The notes beneath the pieces were generated by a model. It searched no databases, was not told the DNA's origin, and saw only the letters and a list, made by a program, of their open reading frames with translations. From Acanthamoeba castellanii str. Neff (Eukaryota > Discosea > Longamoebia > Acanthamoebidae), in assembly GCF_000313135.1 (NCBI RefSeq), contig NW_004457372.1:57087-121086 (forward strand): DNA of 64,000 nt. Direction: 5' to 3'. This document shows positions 34,885-52,464 of this stretch, one piece after another. Position numbers and translations under genes: made by a program. Numbering within the stretch: the first letter of the stretch is position 1; each line of letters starts with the position of its first letter.

Positions 34885-35547
34885 CGCTTCATTGATTAGT
34901 ACGTCGTTTGGTTGTTGGTGCCGTGTGGGGTCTGGGCTGCGTCGTGTGGTGCGCGCGTAGGAGCAAGGCGGCCAAGGTGAACTCGAAAGGTGACGAGGCG
35001 CCCAAGTTTGGCGGAGACCTCTACAAGATCGAGTTCAACGACGACCTCAGCCGATTCCAACCCTTTGGTACGCACACAACCGTTTGTGGATGCGCGCGAC
35101 GCGTGCGGCTTCAGCCTGTGTCTGTGTTCATCACACGCACCGCCGCACACAGGAACGTCGTACACGCACAGGATGCGCGAGATGGAGGATCGGAAGCAGT
35201 ACCTGGTCCACTTCCCCACGCTGCTCCAGCTGGCCAGGAAGCTGCAGCTGGAGATGGTGGAGGTGGTCAACTTCATCGACTTTTACGAGGACCACAAGAA
35301 GAGCCACGAGGCCGCGCTCACCGAGATCATGGGCTGGACCAAGACCAACAAGAAGCTCTTCCCCAACCAGCTCGAGCTCATCGGTAGCCCCAATGATTTT
35401 ATTTCACATATTTATATATTGATGTGTATTGTGTATATTATTGATTATTATTACTTTTTGATTATATGCTAAAATATAAATGTGCCACCAGGTCTGCGTA
35501 CAACGTTCGTCTTCCGAAAACTGCGGTCTGGGGAGTCCATGCCATGA
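34081..35547 (+). CDS. mRNA cap guanine-N7 methyltransferase-like protein
   Basis: Predicted cap-0 methyltransferase (RNMT/Abd1 family), of about 300 residues, so only the catalytic core and not the disordered N terminus of animal RNMT. Six or more exons join in frame: HLTTV/DSSATVVAAAQRKW (motif II region), FATADLYT/ISLDQVL, SFDVVVCFDGMQNSFASEET (cap-binding region), RLREGGYFLGFLPDSSAIW/SKAA, KIEFNDDLSRFQPFG/TSYTHR, then LVHFPTLLQLARKLQLEMVE and YEDHKKSHEA, and a final exon GLRTTFVFRKLRSGESMP ending TGA 35545-35547. Motif I, normally VLDxGCGxGGD, is diverged to VLEISCGHTG (about 34247): Asp to Glu and Gly to Ser. The fold is convincing, while SAM-binding efficiency is open. Could be a paralogue. 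Confidence 0.8.
34839..34885. repeat. (GTGC)n tetranucleotide array in intron
   Basis: Eleven or so GTGC units in an intron of the cap methyltransferase-like gene. Confidence 0.9.
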
Positions 35548-35662
35548 TGAAGGAGATGAAGATGAAGAAGACCGGTCGGCACGATGGACATGGAGGTGGA
35601 GACAACAAATCGTGATTTGAATAAATAAATGGTAAACAAAGGCAATGTGCGTGTAGGCCAGT

Positions 35663-37181
35663 CTACACGCCGTCCTCGATGAGGAGCTCGTAGTGGGTCG
35701 AGGTGGCGTTGATCGCCTCATTCCTCTTCTTCCTTCGCTGCTGGACGTAGTTGAGCGCCATGCCCATGCCCACAGTCACCAGGACCACGCCCACAATGAT
35801 GCCCGTCACTGTGTGCCACGATGCAAAGAAATAAGTCGAATAAATCCAGAGTTGTAGACTCTAGCAAGAGGGCGAAGGCGGTACCGATGCCTGCAATGTC
35901 GCCGCTGCTCAGGCCATCGTCGCTCTCCTTCTTTGCTGGCGCCGGCGTGGCTACATTTATGCGCCACGACACACGACACGACACACACGACACGACACGA
36001 CACGCGTGAGTAAGTCGGAGAAGGTATGCACGGCGAGAGCCGACGCAAGTGTACCAGAGGCGATCTTGATGACGGAGCTGAAGGTCTCCTGCATGGTGCC
36101 GACGTCGCCATCGAGACCCACCTTGAGGGTGACGTTGAAGGACCCCGACGCGTTGTACGTATGGGTCAGGACCTGATTCCTCCTCAGCTGCGGCACGTCG
36201 ACCGAATTATCGCCAAAGTCCCAACTGCGCGAGGCCATTCAATCCATGTAAGCGCGTATGTCGCATGTGTCGTGTTGTGTTGTGCCATGTTGTGTTGTGG
36301 CGTGTGGCGTGTGGTTGTGTGTGTGTGTGTGTGTGTCGTATTTGTCGTGTGTGCCGTGGCGTGTGTGGCGTGTAGACCTGTAGGTGATGGTGTAGTCAGG
36401 GTTGTTTCGGTCCTCCTCGGGAATGCAGGCCCACACGGTCAAGACCGAGTCCTTGGTGCGGTTGCCCTGGACAATGATGACGTCCTGCCCGGCGCGAGTC
36501 GCATTGTCCGTACAATCTGGCAACGGCATTCAAATTTAATTACGGTCTGCGTCAGCGGTGGCGTGTGCGGTCGTGCGTGTGCGATCGTGCGTACCAAAAA
36601 TGCGGGAGATGGACGTGTAGTTGGTCTTGGTGTTGTTGTGCGTCACGTTGAGGCTGACATCGTAGATGCCCGGCTTCGTGTAAGTGTGCGACACCCAGCT
36701 CTGCATCCCCATTCGCCCAGCAGCTTATTAGTCTTTGGTGATCAATCAACTGGGCGAGCTGGCCAGGTGTATCATCTGGCACGCACCTCGTTGGCCTGCA
36801 CTGGCATGCTGCCATCGCCGAAGCTCCACGAGTACTCGTACGCCGTGTCGTTCGCGCCCTGTACGAAGCCATTGCGCCACGGGTCTGCACAGAGCCGAAA
36901 ACAAACTAAAACAATAAAAGGAGAGCGTACGGCGAGTGCAGGACCGCACGCATTGAAGTGCATGGGCTGATTGATCTCGACCGGCAATCTTCTCAATATG
37001 CCTTGGCCAGGCTCGCCTGATTCAAGAAGGGTTTGAGATTAAAAGAAAAAAAAGAAAAAAATCTCAAAGTGACAAATCGGCCAGTTGGGGACGTACAGGT
37101 AATTTGTGATGCAACAAGAGGGCAGAGGCAAGCCAGGAGCGACACGGTGAGCACCACCAAACAGCACTGCTGGACCGACAT
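35663..37181 (-). CDS. single-pass membrane protein with PKD domains
   Basis: Predicted type I surface protein. ATG (complement 37179-37181; an in-frame ATG sits at 37193) begins a signal peptide (MSVQQCCLVVLTVSLLACLC) with cleavage near ASQ. Two PKD-like domains are evident: YEYSWSFGDGSMPV then WVSHTYTKPGIYDVSL, and SRSWDFGDNSVD then LTHTYNASGSFNVTLKV, each with the WxFGD and HTYxxxGxYxV signatures. A Cys- and sequon-containing region (DCTDNATRAGQD) lies between them. A TM helix (VTGIIVGVVLVTVGMGMAL) and short basic tail follow, ending LLIEDGV at complement 35663. Several introns. PKD domains bind sugars or proteins at the surface in other taxa; the ligand here is unknown. Confidence 0.85.
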
Positions 37182-38427
37182 CTTTGTGTGCAAGCTGCGG
37201 GAGAGCTCTTTGTTTTGCTTTTGTGTCCCGGTTTTATTGCCTCGTAATTCCGATCATACTTGTCGCACTTTTGGTTGCCGACACTAGTCGGCACAAAAAA
37301 ATGACCTTATGATCCACATCTTCTGGCGTGGTGACTGCCTGACTTCAGCAGTTGGGCACAGGCCAGGTGAGTGACTGGGCGCAGTACCATTTTCAGGTAA
37401 CCTCCAGGCCAGGTGGTTCAGTTTGGATTTCCTGGTTGTTCTCCCTTTGCTGGTGGGCAACCAATATGTTCACAGCGGCACCCAGGGAAATTTCCTGCGG
37501 CCCAATGCGGTTTGCCGCAAACATGGTCCCTCAGCGCCGGCAGGACGAGGCCCGCACTCACTCGCTTTCCTCTGTGACCGCCCACACACACAACAAGACC
37601 AGACAGACGCGACAAGGGTCCTTGCAGAACAGACAGACACTCTTGTCACTGTCATCCCAACCGTTGCCACCTGGAGCCCGTGGTTTGTGCCCGTAAGTCC
37701 GGCCTGTTCTGTCTTCGTTTATTTTACTCTCTTCGTTCTTCTTCGTTCTTTTGCTTCGTTGCCTCGGTTGTCTGCGTAGGTGCTGTGCCCTCCCTTGTGT
37801 GGTAGTTCTTCACCTCCACCTCACCAGTTTTTAGGTTTGATTGGAGTTGGTGACGCCTGTGGGCCTGTTGGCTCACCACTCTCCTTTTCCCCCTCTGTGA
37901 CACAGACAGGGCGGCTGCCGCATAGAAGAAGTCACTTCATCCTCATCTTTCTCGTTCGTTCTCGTGCTATCTCTGCACCGCTTCCGCCGTTGTCCTGGTG
38001 AAGGTGCTTCCCTCGGGTTTGCACTCTCGGACCTAACCAGGCATTCATTTCGTGAACAACTAATTTTTTTTGAATATATCGTTATTTGTTATTTGTTGTT
38101 TGTTTTCTACTGCCCACGTCTTCCGTTCTCACTTCTTGGCTCCACAGGAATCGATAACCTCGTCCTCTGCTGCCTACGCCTCGTCTCATCCACCATCCTC
38201 GCTGATAGATAGATAACATCGAAGGGCGGACATAAAGACGAAGGTAATCGATTCGATTACGGCCGAGACGAAGAAGGAGACGAAGTAGCATAGGAGAGGA
38301 CCGATATCTCAAACGACAAGCGGCCTTGAAGACGCACGAGGCGGAAGGAGGAGATTTAATCTTCGCGTAGAGCGAGAAGATCAACAGCGGTGAAGAAAAT
38401 CGGAGGTAGAGGAGGAAGTAGAGAAAG
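37182..38427. other. 1.2-kb divergent intergenic region
   Basis: Between the divergent PKD and GT8 genes. It is pyrimidine-rich on the plus strand with several CTTCGTTCTT runs (37730-37755). Open frames exist but none shows family features. Candidate GT-AG pairs (for example gtaagtcc at 37694) suggest 5' non-coding exons of the GT8 gene are possible. No RNA gene seen. Confidence 0.4.
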
Positions 38428-40388
38428 ATGAAACGTAACCTGCTCCCATCAGGGTCATCGCTGCTCCATCAGCCTACGGTCGTGGAGGCCGATCTCGAGG
38501 GCATGGGAAACAGCAGCAGCGAAGATGAAAGCGACGTAGACGCGTCGCCCCTCATCATCAAGCGATCTCTCAAAGGGTCGTCGGAGCGAGGTCACGTGCG
38601 ACCACATCACCAACACCAGAACCGACTCTACCAACTACGCGACGACCTGTGGCGACAAGGCTATCGATTCGTCCAGGAGAATCGCGCGCTCGTGCTGCGA
38701 TCCTTCATCGCCGCCGTGGCCTTCGTCCTCTTCGTGCTGCTCATCGTCTACTGGCCGTATCTCAACAGCTACTGGATGGTGCCCCAGTGGCGTCGCGTGG
38801 AGGCCGGCTGGCGATCGTTCCGTGGCGATGTCGAACACTACCGACGAGAAAACGAGATGATGGCTCGAGCAGCATTCGATAAGCGACGCCTTCTTCGATC
38901 GCCACATGCCTGTGAGGCCCTGGGCGGAACCGCCGAGCATAGCAAGGTACCTTGTTTTACCATCTCTTTCATCTTCGCACCCCCCCCCCAAGATCCATCT
39001 TCGTCTTCGCTCTTTGCCACGTCTCCGTTCTTTTATGGAATTTGTGGAATGACGCCCTTACGGCTGTCTTCTGCCCGCGTCTCGTGGCTGTGCACGCTGC
39101 GGTCATTGTTCTTGACCTTCTTTCTTCGTTTCCTCGTAACCGTGGTGTGTCATTTATTCATCGTTCTAAAGCGTTTTCATTTGCAACCGTCACAGCGTGC
39201 GTGGTTGACCGCCGTCGCCAACAACAACTACGTGACGCCAACGCTGGCCCTGGCGCACACGCTCGACCAGTTCTCGTGCGTGAAGACCAAGATCGCGCTC
39301 GTGCCGGAAGACTTGGAGCTCGTCTCGGAGACCACGCGGGATCTGCTGCGCAAGGCCGGCTTCGAAGTCCGGGTCAAGCCCTCGCTCGACTGCATGTCTG
39401 CCCATGGCAGCGGCGCCAGCGAGATCGCTCTCTATCCCGGTACGCACCGGGCAGGCCCGAAGCATTTTTCTTATTATTATTTTCGTTTTCTGACATTTAT
39501 TCTATTCAACTTTGCAGGTGAGTACATGCGGCTGTACGGGTGGAACATGACCGAGTTCGACAAGATCGTGTACGTCGACTGCGACATCATGCTCCTCGAC
39601 AACATTGACGAGCTGTTCGAGACTCCGCTCCAGGTACCCTTCACCCGGGCTTTTCTTCTTCGTTCTTCATCGTTTTTCTTTGCTGACTCGTTTGGTCAAA
39701 CACAGGACAACCAGATGGGCGCGGCCTACTTCGAGGAGCCCGGCATCGTAGACACGGGCGAGAATTCGGGTCTGCTGGTGATCAAGCCGCGCGAGCAGGA
39801 GTTCATCGACCTGCTCGCCGAGTGGCAGGCCCTCTTCCCGTCGGCCGGTTGCGTGGCCGACCAGCCCTTCCTGTGGCTCTTCTACCACCAGCCCGGCCGG
39901 AGCCTCAATCTCCTCCCCTACTCCTATAACATCCGCAAGAGGGTACACCGCCGCCGCCCACTCCACCACTTCCCTCTCCATTGCCGTCACATTGCCGCTC
40001 ACATTCCTTTGCCGTGTGTGAAAAGATCTACCACCCGATGCGCGTGTGGCACTTTGCCGGACCGGCAAGGCTTGGCTACAAGCCCTGGATCTACCCCCAC
40101 ACTCCGGCCGAGAGCTATGACAGGTAAGCTTTGACCACCTGTAATTTCCGGCCGGCAGTCGGGGCCAGAGCGAGAAACTGACCCGCGTGGTTGGTGTTTA
40201 CCAGGCCGATCGTGGCGTTCTCCGACGTGGTGGCCCTGTGGTGGCACTTCCTCTACGGGGCGGTGAAGAGCTACGGGCTGGAGCAGAACCCGTGGTGGCG
40301 AAAGGAGCACGAGCGCCTCATGTCCATCCGCCTCCAGGTCGAGGAGAGCCGCAACTTCCCGCCCCTCCGCGACGAGATCAAGAGATGA
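38428..40388 (+). CDS. GT8-like glycosyltransferase, type II membrane protein
   Basis: Predicted Golgi glycosyltransferase of the glycogenin/galactinol synthase class. ATG 38428 gives a cytosolic Ser-rich tail, then a signal anchor (about 38698-38755, IAAVAFVLFVLLIVYWPY) and a luminal stem. The catalytic domain, after an intron with a 10-base C run, starts RAWLTAVANNNYVTPTLALA (about 39200). It contains LYGWNMTEFDKIVYVDCDIM, whose DCD is the metal-binding DxD, then GENSGLLVIKP, DQPFLW and MRVWHFAGPARLGYKPW, which match the GT8 C-terminal HF-G-KPW motif. Five introns splice in frame. Stop at 40386-40388. Acceptor and donor sugar unknown; GT8 enzymes use UDP-sugars. Confidence 0.88.
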
Positions 40389-41174
40389 TCATCGCCTTCA
40401 TCACCGCCTCTTTCCTCTCTCTCTCCTTCTCTCCTTCTCTCTCCGCCTCATGATCATCATCATACTACACTTCCATCACGTCATCAACGTCACAGCGACG
40501 CCAACGCAGTCAGCCACGACACCTTCCCGACCCCAGCGGGACCCGCACCAGCACACCTCTCGAGCAGCCACAAGAACGGAAACGGCAAACCAGCGAGGAA
40601 AGAGCGAAGGCGAGAAGCAGAGAAGTGAAGCAAACCAACCGAGCGAGCGCGAGTTCAACTCTTCTCTTCCTTCTCGCCCTGGCGGATGGGCCAAGGACAG
40701 AAGGAAAATTTATTTATTTATTTATTTATTTTCAAGTGTACGCATATGCCTCAACATTTTTGTAGTTGTAAACCTCACCTTCTCGCCCTCTGTTCCTCTT
40801 CAGTTCTATGCCCCTTTTGGCCAACAGTTATCCAAATAGCTCAAGTTTCCTTTTCGGCTTTTCAGTCGTGTTTGCCTTTTCTTTGCCTGGGCTGCTCCGA
40901 GGAAGAAGGAGAGAAAAGAAGAAGAAGGAGAAAAGAAGCCATTTGCCGTGCCGGTGAGCAGAGGAAGAGGCAGGTGCGGGGCCTCTCGAGTCGGCCGATT
41001 AAGCACAGCCAAGCCTCCGATTGGAGAGCAGACTGGTAACCGTTGTTGTTGTTGTTGCAGTTCTCACCTGGGAGGGTTTTTTGGACCACTCACCACTGAC
41101 ATCAGGCTGGGGGTGTCGACACACCAGCCCAACACTCGGCCGGAGCCGCCTCAAATACAAAACCACAACAGCGC
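40389..41174. other. intergenic region
   Basis: About 790 bp. It includes GT8 3' UTR sequence with tttatttatttattt (40710-40730) and a pyrimidine-rich stretch before the receptor gene. Open frames lack family features. Contains the putative receptor promoter; no TATA box is clear. Confidence 0.4.
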
Positions 41175-49434
<8,260 letters not shown>

Positions 49435-49451
49435 AAGTGACTTTGTGTGTC

Positions 49452-49498
49452 CACCACACCACACCACACCACACCACACCACACCACACCACACCACA
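49452..49498. repeat. (CACAC)n array downstream of receptor stop
   Basis: Nine tandem CCACA units in the 3' flank, only about 20 bp after the stop codon; this array is outside an intron. Confidence 0.85.
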
Positions 49499-49749
49499 CG
49501 AACTAGCCATTAATGCTAAACATTCATTTTATTCTTCTTATTATCTTTTTTAACGGGTGTGAGTTGCGTGTGGTGAGTGAAGTGGTGCGGTGAGTGTGTG
49601 CGGTGAAGTGAAGTGATGAAGTGGAGTGGTGAGGTGATGAAGTGGAGTGTGGTGAGTGGGTGGTGGGGTGGGTGGGGTGTCAAGTGAGATGAGTGCGGCG
49701 TCCATAGGGCGCCGAGAGAGTGGTGGTTACAGAGTTGTGGCTGGCTGGC

Positions 49750-49869
49750 TTAGTAGGCCACCCTTCGCCTTCGGCTGCGGCTGCCGAAGAGGCGGGCGGG
49801 GATGGTGACGACGCGCACGACGACGTTGGTCACTCCACGGACGACGGAGCTCACGATCGGGATGTGCAT
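49750..49869 (-). CDS. candidate 39-residue micropeptide gene
   Basis: A complete small ORF, ATG at complement 49867-49869 and TAA at complement 49750-49752. It is 39 codons: a Val/Ile-rich amphipathic first half (MHIPIVSSVVRGVTNVVV) and a strongly basic end (GSRSRRRRVAY). Upstream on the minus strand is a CAACAACA/CATCAAC-rich leader (about 49900-49980) very like that of the Hsp20 gene, and beyond it an AT-rich GATAAATAAC (about 50001-50010) that could serve as TATA box. Coding is inferred from frame, composition and promoter likeness. Too short to prove from one genome. It could also be a non-coding transcript. Confidence 0.4.
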   Translation of the reverse strand: MHIPIVSSVVRGVTNVVVRVVTIPARLFGSRSRRRRVAY

Positions 49870-50402
49870 GGCTAGGCTTGAGGTTGATGGTTGTTAACTG
49901 GAGGCTTGGGCGGTCAGCTCGAGAGCTTGATGTCGATGTCGATGTTGTGGATGTTGTTGTTGAGTGTTGAGAGTTGATGAAATGGGCCAAGGTGGGGCGA
50001 GTTATTTATCCTGGGGTCGGACTCCGGTGGGTGACATGCTCCAGGATTTCAGTTGGCAGGATTGCTGCGGAATTTCTGGAAGTTGTTGGCATTGTGCCAG
50101 GTTGAGGTCTCACACGAACTCTATGGCTGTTCTAATCTACAAACCCACTATCCTCCACCCAACCACCAACCCAAGATCCAATGTGATCTCATCACACCAT
50201 CACCAACAACTCAAGTTCTATCTTTTGCTGGTTCTTGTCTGCGTCAGGAAATTGTTGTGGACTAGTTGATGACGTGGACCTATGGCGGTCGAGGCTCCAG
50301 CAAATTGGCCAATTTAGTTTGGTGGCTTGGGCACGACTGCTTCCAGCAATCAATCAAACAAGAAGACCACATTTGTATCTATACGTTATATTTATAAAGA
50401 AG
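49870..50402. other. intergenic, divergent promoters
   Basis: Leader and possible TATA element (about 50005) of the micro-ORF, then LIM gene upstream sequence with AT-rich stretches and an ACGTTATATTTATAA box at 50382-50396 just before the LIM gene ATG. Nothing else recognised. Confidence 0.4.
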
Positions 50403-52345
50403 ATGCGAGGCAATCGTTTCCTGCAGGCGGTCGAGGATGACTTTCCCACGTGCCCCGGTTGCAATGACCAGGTCTTCCCTCGCGAACGCCCCGTCCGTGC
50501 CCTCGACGTACGTCGCCCCACGCCAAATCACCATTTTCACCCATTTTTAATTGATAAATAATTAAAAATTATTTTATACTCTCAACATCAATCTTCGATC
50601 AATCTTCGGCGTTTTTTGGTTTGTTGTCAATTATTTTAGATTTTATGAGCCGATCAGTAGGTGGATGGGTGGGTTGCCGGCGAGGACAAGAGTGAAGAAA
50701 GGATGAACGCGGAATGGCGGAAGGAAAGATGATGACGATGAAGAAGATGATGAAATGAGGACTTCGCACGTGTGTGGTCAAAGACTGTTTCGTGTGCGTG
50801 GTTCTGATGTCACTGACGTGTGTGTCGTGTCGTGTCGTGTGTCGTGCGGTGTGTTCGTCATGTGCAGGCCCAGTGGCACCCGAACTGCCTGAAGTGCACC
50901 ACGTGCAAGACGCTCCTCAACGTGCGCTCGCTCGAGTCGTACGAGAAGAAGCCCTACTGCGCGGCCCACCGCCCGTCGGCCTCGGCCACCCAGGTCGCCG
51001 ACGACGTTCACATCAAGCAGGCCACCTGTACGCACCGCACACGCCACACCGCACACGCCGCACGCACCGCACACGCGCTAACCGAGGGAACACGACACGC
51101 GACACGCGACACGCACACACAGCTGTGCCCAAGGCTGCGGATCGTGCGGCGGGAGTGGACGTGACGGCCCAGCGCAAGTTCGCCGCGCCCGGCCGCAACG
51201 TGCGACTTGACGCCCACGCCGACCGTGCCGCCGACCGCTTCACCAGCGACCGCTCGGCCGACACCGGAGAGGTGCGTGAAACACAACTCCGACACACCAC
51301 ACGCCACGCACGACACACACACGACACACAACACACCGCACGTACCGCACACGCCTCCTTAACTCTTTCCTCGGTGCACAGTACACCAAGGAGGCGATGC
51401 CTTCGGCGACCAACGCCGGCATCAGCTGGGCCGACTCGACCCACAAGGCCGACACCGGCGAATTCGTGAGGGAGGCCTCGGCCTCGCGCACGCAGGCCGG
51501 TATGCCCAATTTTTTTTTAGCTCCGATGCATTTTTTTAGCTCCGATATTCATGTCATCGCGCTGTTTGTTGTAGGTCACGCCTGGGCCGACCCGTCGCAC
51601 AAGTCCGACCAGGGCGAGTTCGGCTCGACCCCGGCGGCGTCTGCCAGCTCGGCCGGCGCGACGTGGGCCGACCCCACTCGCCGCCACGACCAGGGCGAGT
51701 TCGTCAAGGACGCCGCCCCGCGCCNNNNNNNNNNNNNNNNNNNNNNNNNNNNNNNNNNNNNNNNNNNNNNNNNNNNNNNNNNNNNNNNNNNNNNNNNNNN
51801 NNNNNNNNNNNNNNNNNNNNNNNNNNNNNNNNNNNNNNNNNNNNNNNNNNNNNNNNCCCGTGGCCGCCGCACCCGCCATCCCGCCCCCGTCGCCCATGGT
51901 CGCCGAGACCTACGACGAGAGCGGCTACGACCAGCAGCAGACCTACGACGACCAGCAGGGCGGCTACACCGAGGGTGGCTACGACCAGAGTACCGCCCCC
52001 CCCCCAGACGTCTTCGTTCTTTTCCCCCTCGTCGCTTTCGTTCTTTCCTTTTTCCCTTTTTTTCCTCATTGTTGGTGGGTGACCTGTGCAGGTGGACAGT
52101 ACTACGAGGGCGGCGAGGCCGGCTACGACCAGCAGTACCAGGAGGGCCAGTACGCGGAGGGCGGCGAGGGCCAGTACGACCAGCAGTACTACGAGGGCGG
52201 CGAGGGCCAGTACCAGGAGGGCGGCTACGACCAGCAGTACCAGGAGGGCGGCGAGTACTACGAGGGCGGCGAGGGCTACTACCAGGAGGGCGGCGAGTAC
52301 CAGGAGGGTCAGTACCAGGAGGGCGAGTACTACGAGCAGCAGTAA
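50403..52345 (+). CDS. LASP-like LIM protein with WAD repeats and Tyr/Gly/Gln-rich tail (interrupted by gap)
   Basis: Predicted cytoskeletal adaptor. ATG 50403, exon 1 50403-50507, exon 2 from 50868. The LIM domain is complete across the junction: CPGCNDQVFPRERP, then HPNC, LKC, TTC and YEKKPYCAAH. This is the LASP/nebulin LIM pattern, with all eight zinc ligands. After it, at about 51255-51720, come four copies of an approximately 20-residue repeat centred on W-A-D-[PS]-[ST]-[HR]-[KR]-x-D-x-G-E-F (the first lacks W). N at 51725-51856 interrupts the repeat region. The tail (about 51860-52343) is YEGG/YDQQ-rich low complexity, a prion-like composition, ending EYYEQQ and TAA at 52343-52345. Stop is 119 bp from the stop of the convergent peptidase gene. 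Confidence 0.85.
51725..51856. other. assembly gap (132 N)
   Basis: Run of N inside the repeat region of the LIM gene; 132 is a multiple of three but the true size is unknown. Repeats probably caused the gap. Confidence 1.
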
Positions 52346-52464
52346 TCCATCACATCCAGCCTTCCCCTCCCCCCGCACTCCCACACAAGTCATCGTATTC
52401 AGGAATCGCGCCAAAATACCAACATGTTGCTTGTTGTTGAGTGAAGTGAACAAAGAACAGAGAA

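Noticed and set aside
37423..37779. Plus-strand 118-codon ORF in the PKD/GT8 spacer
   Set aside because: Crosses likely 5' UTR or intron sequence; no motif, atypical composition.
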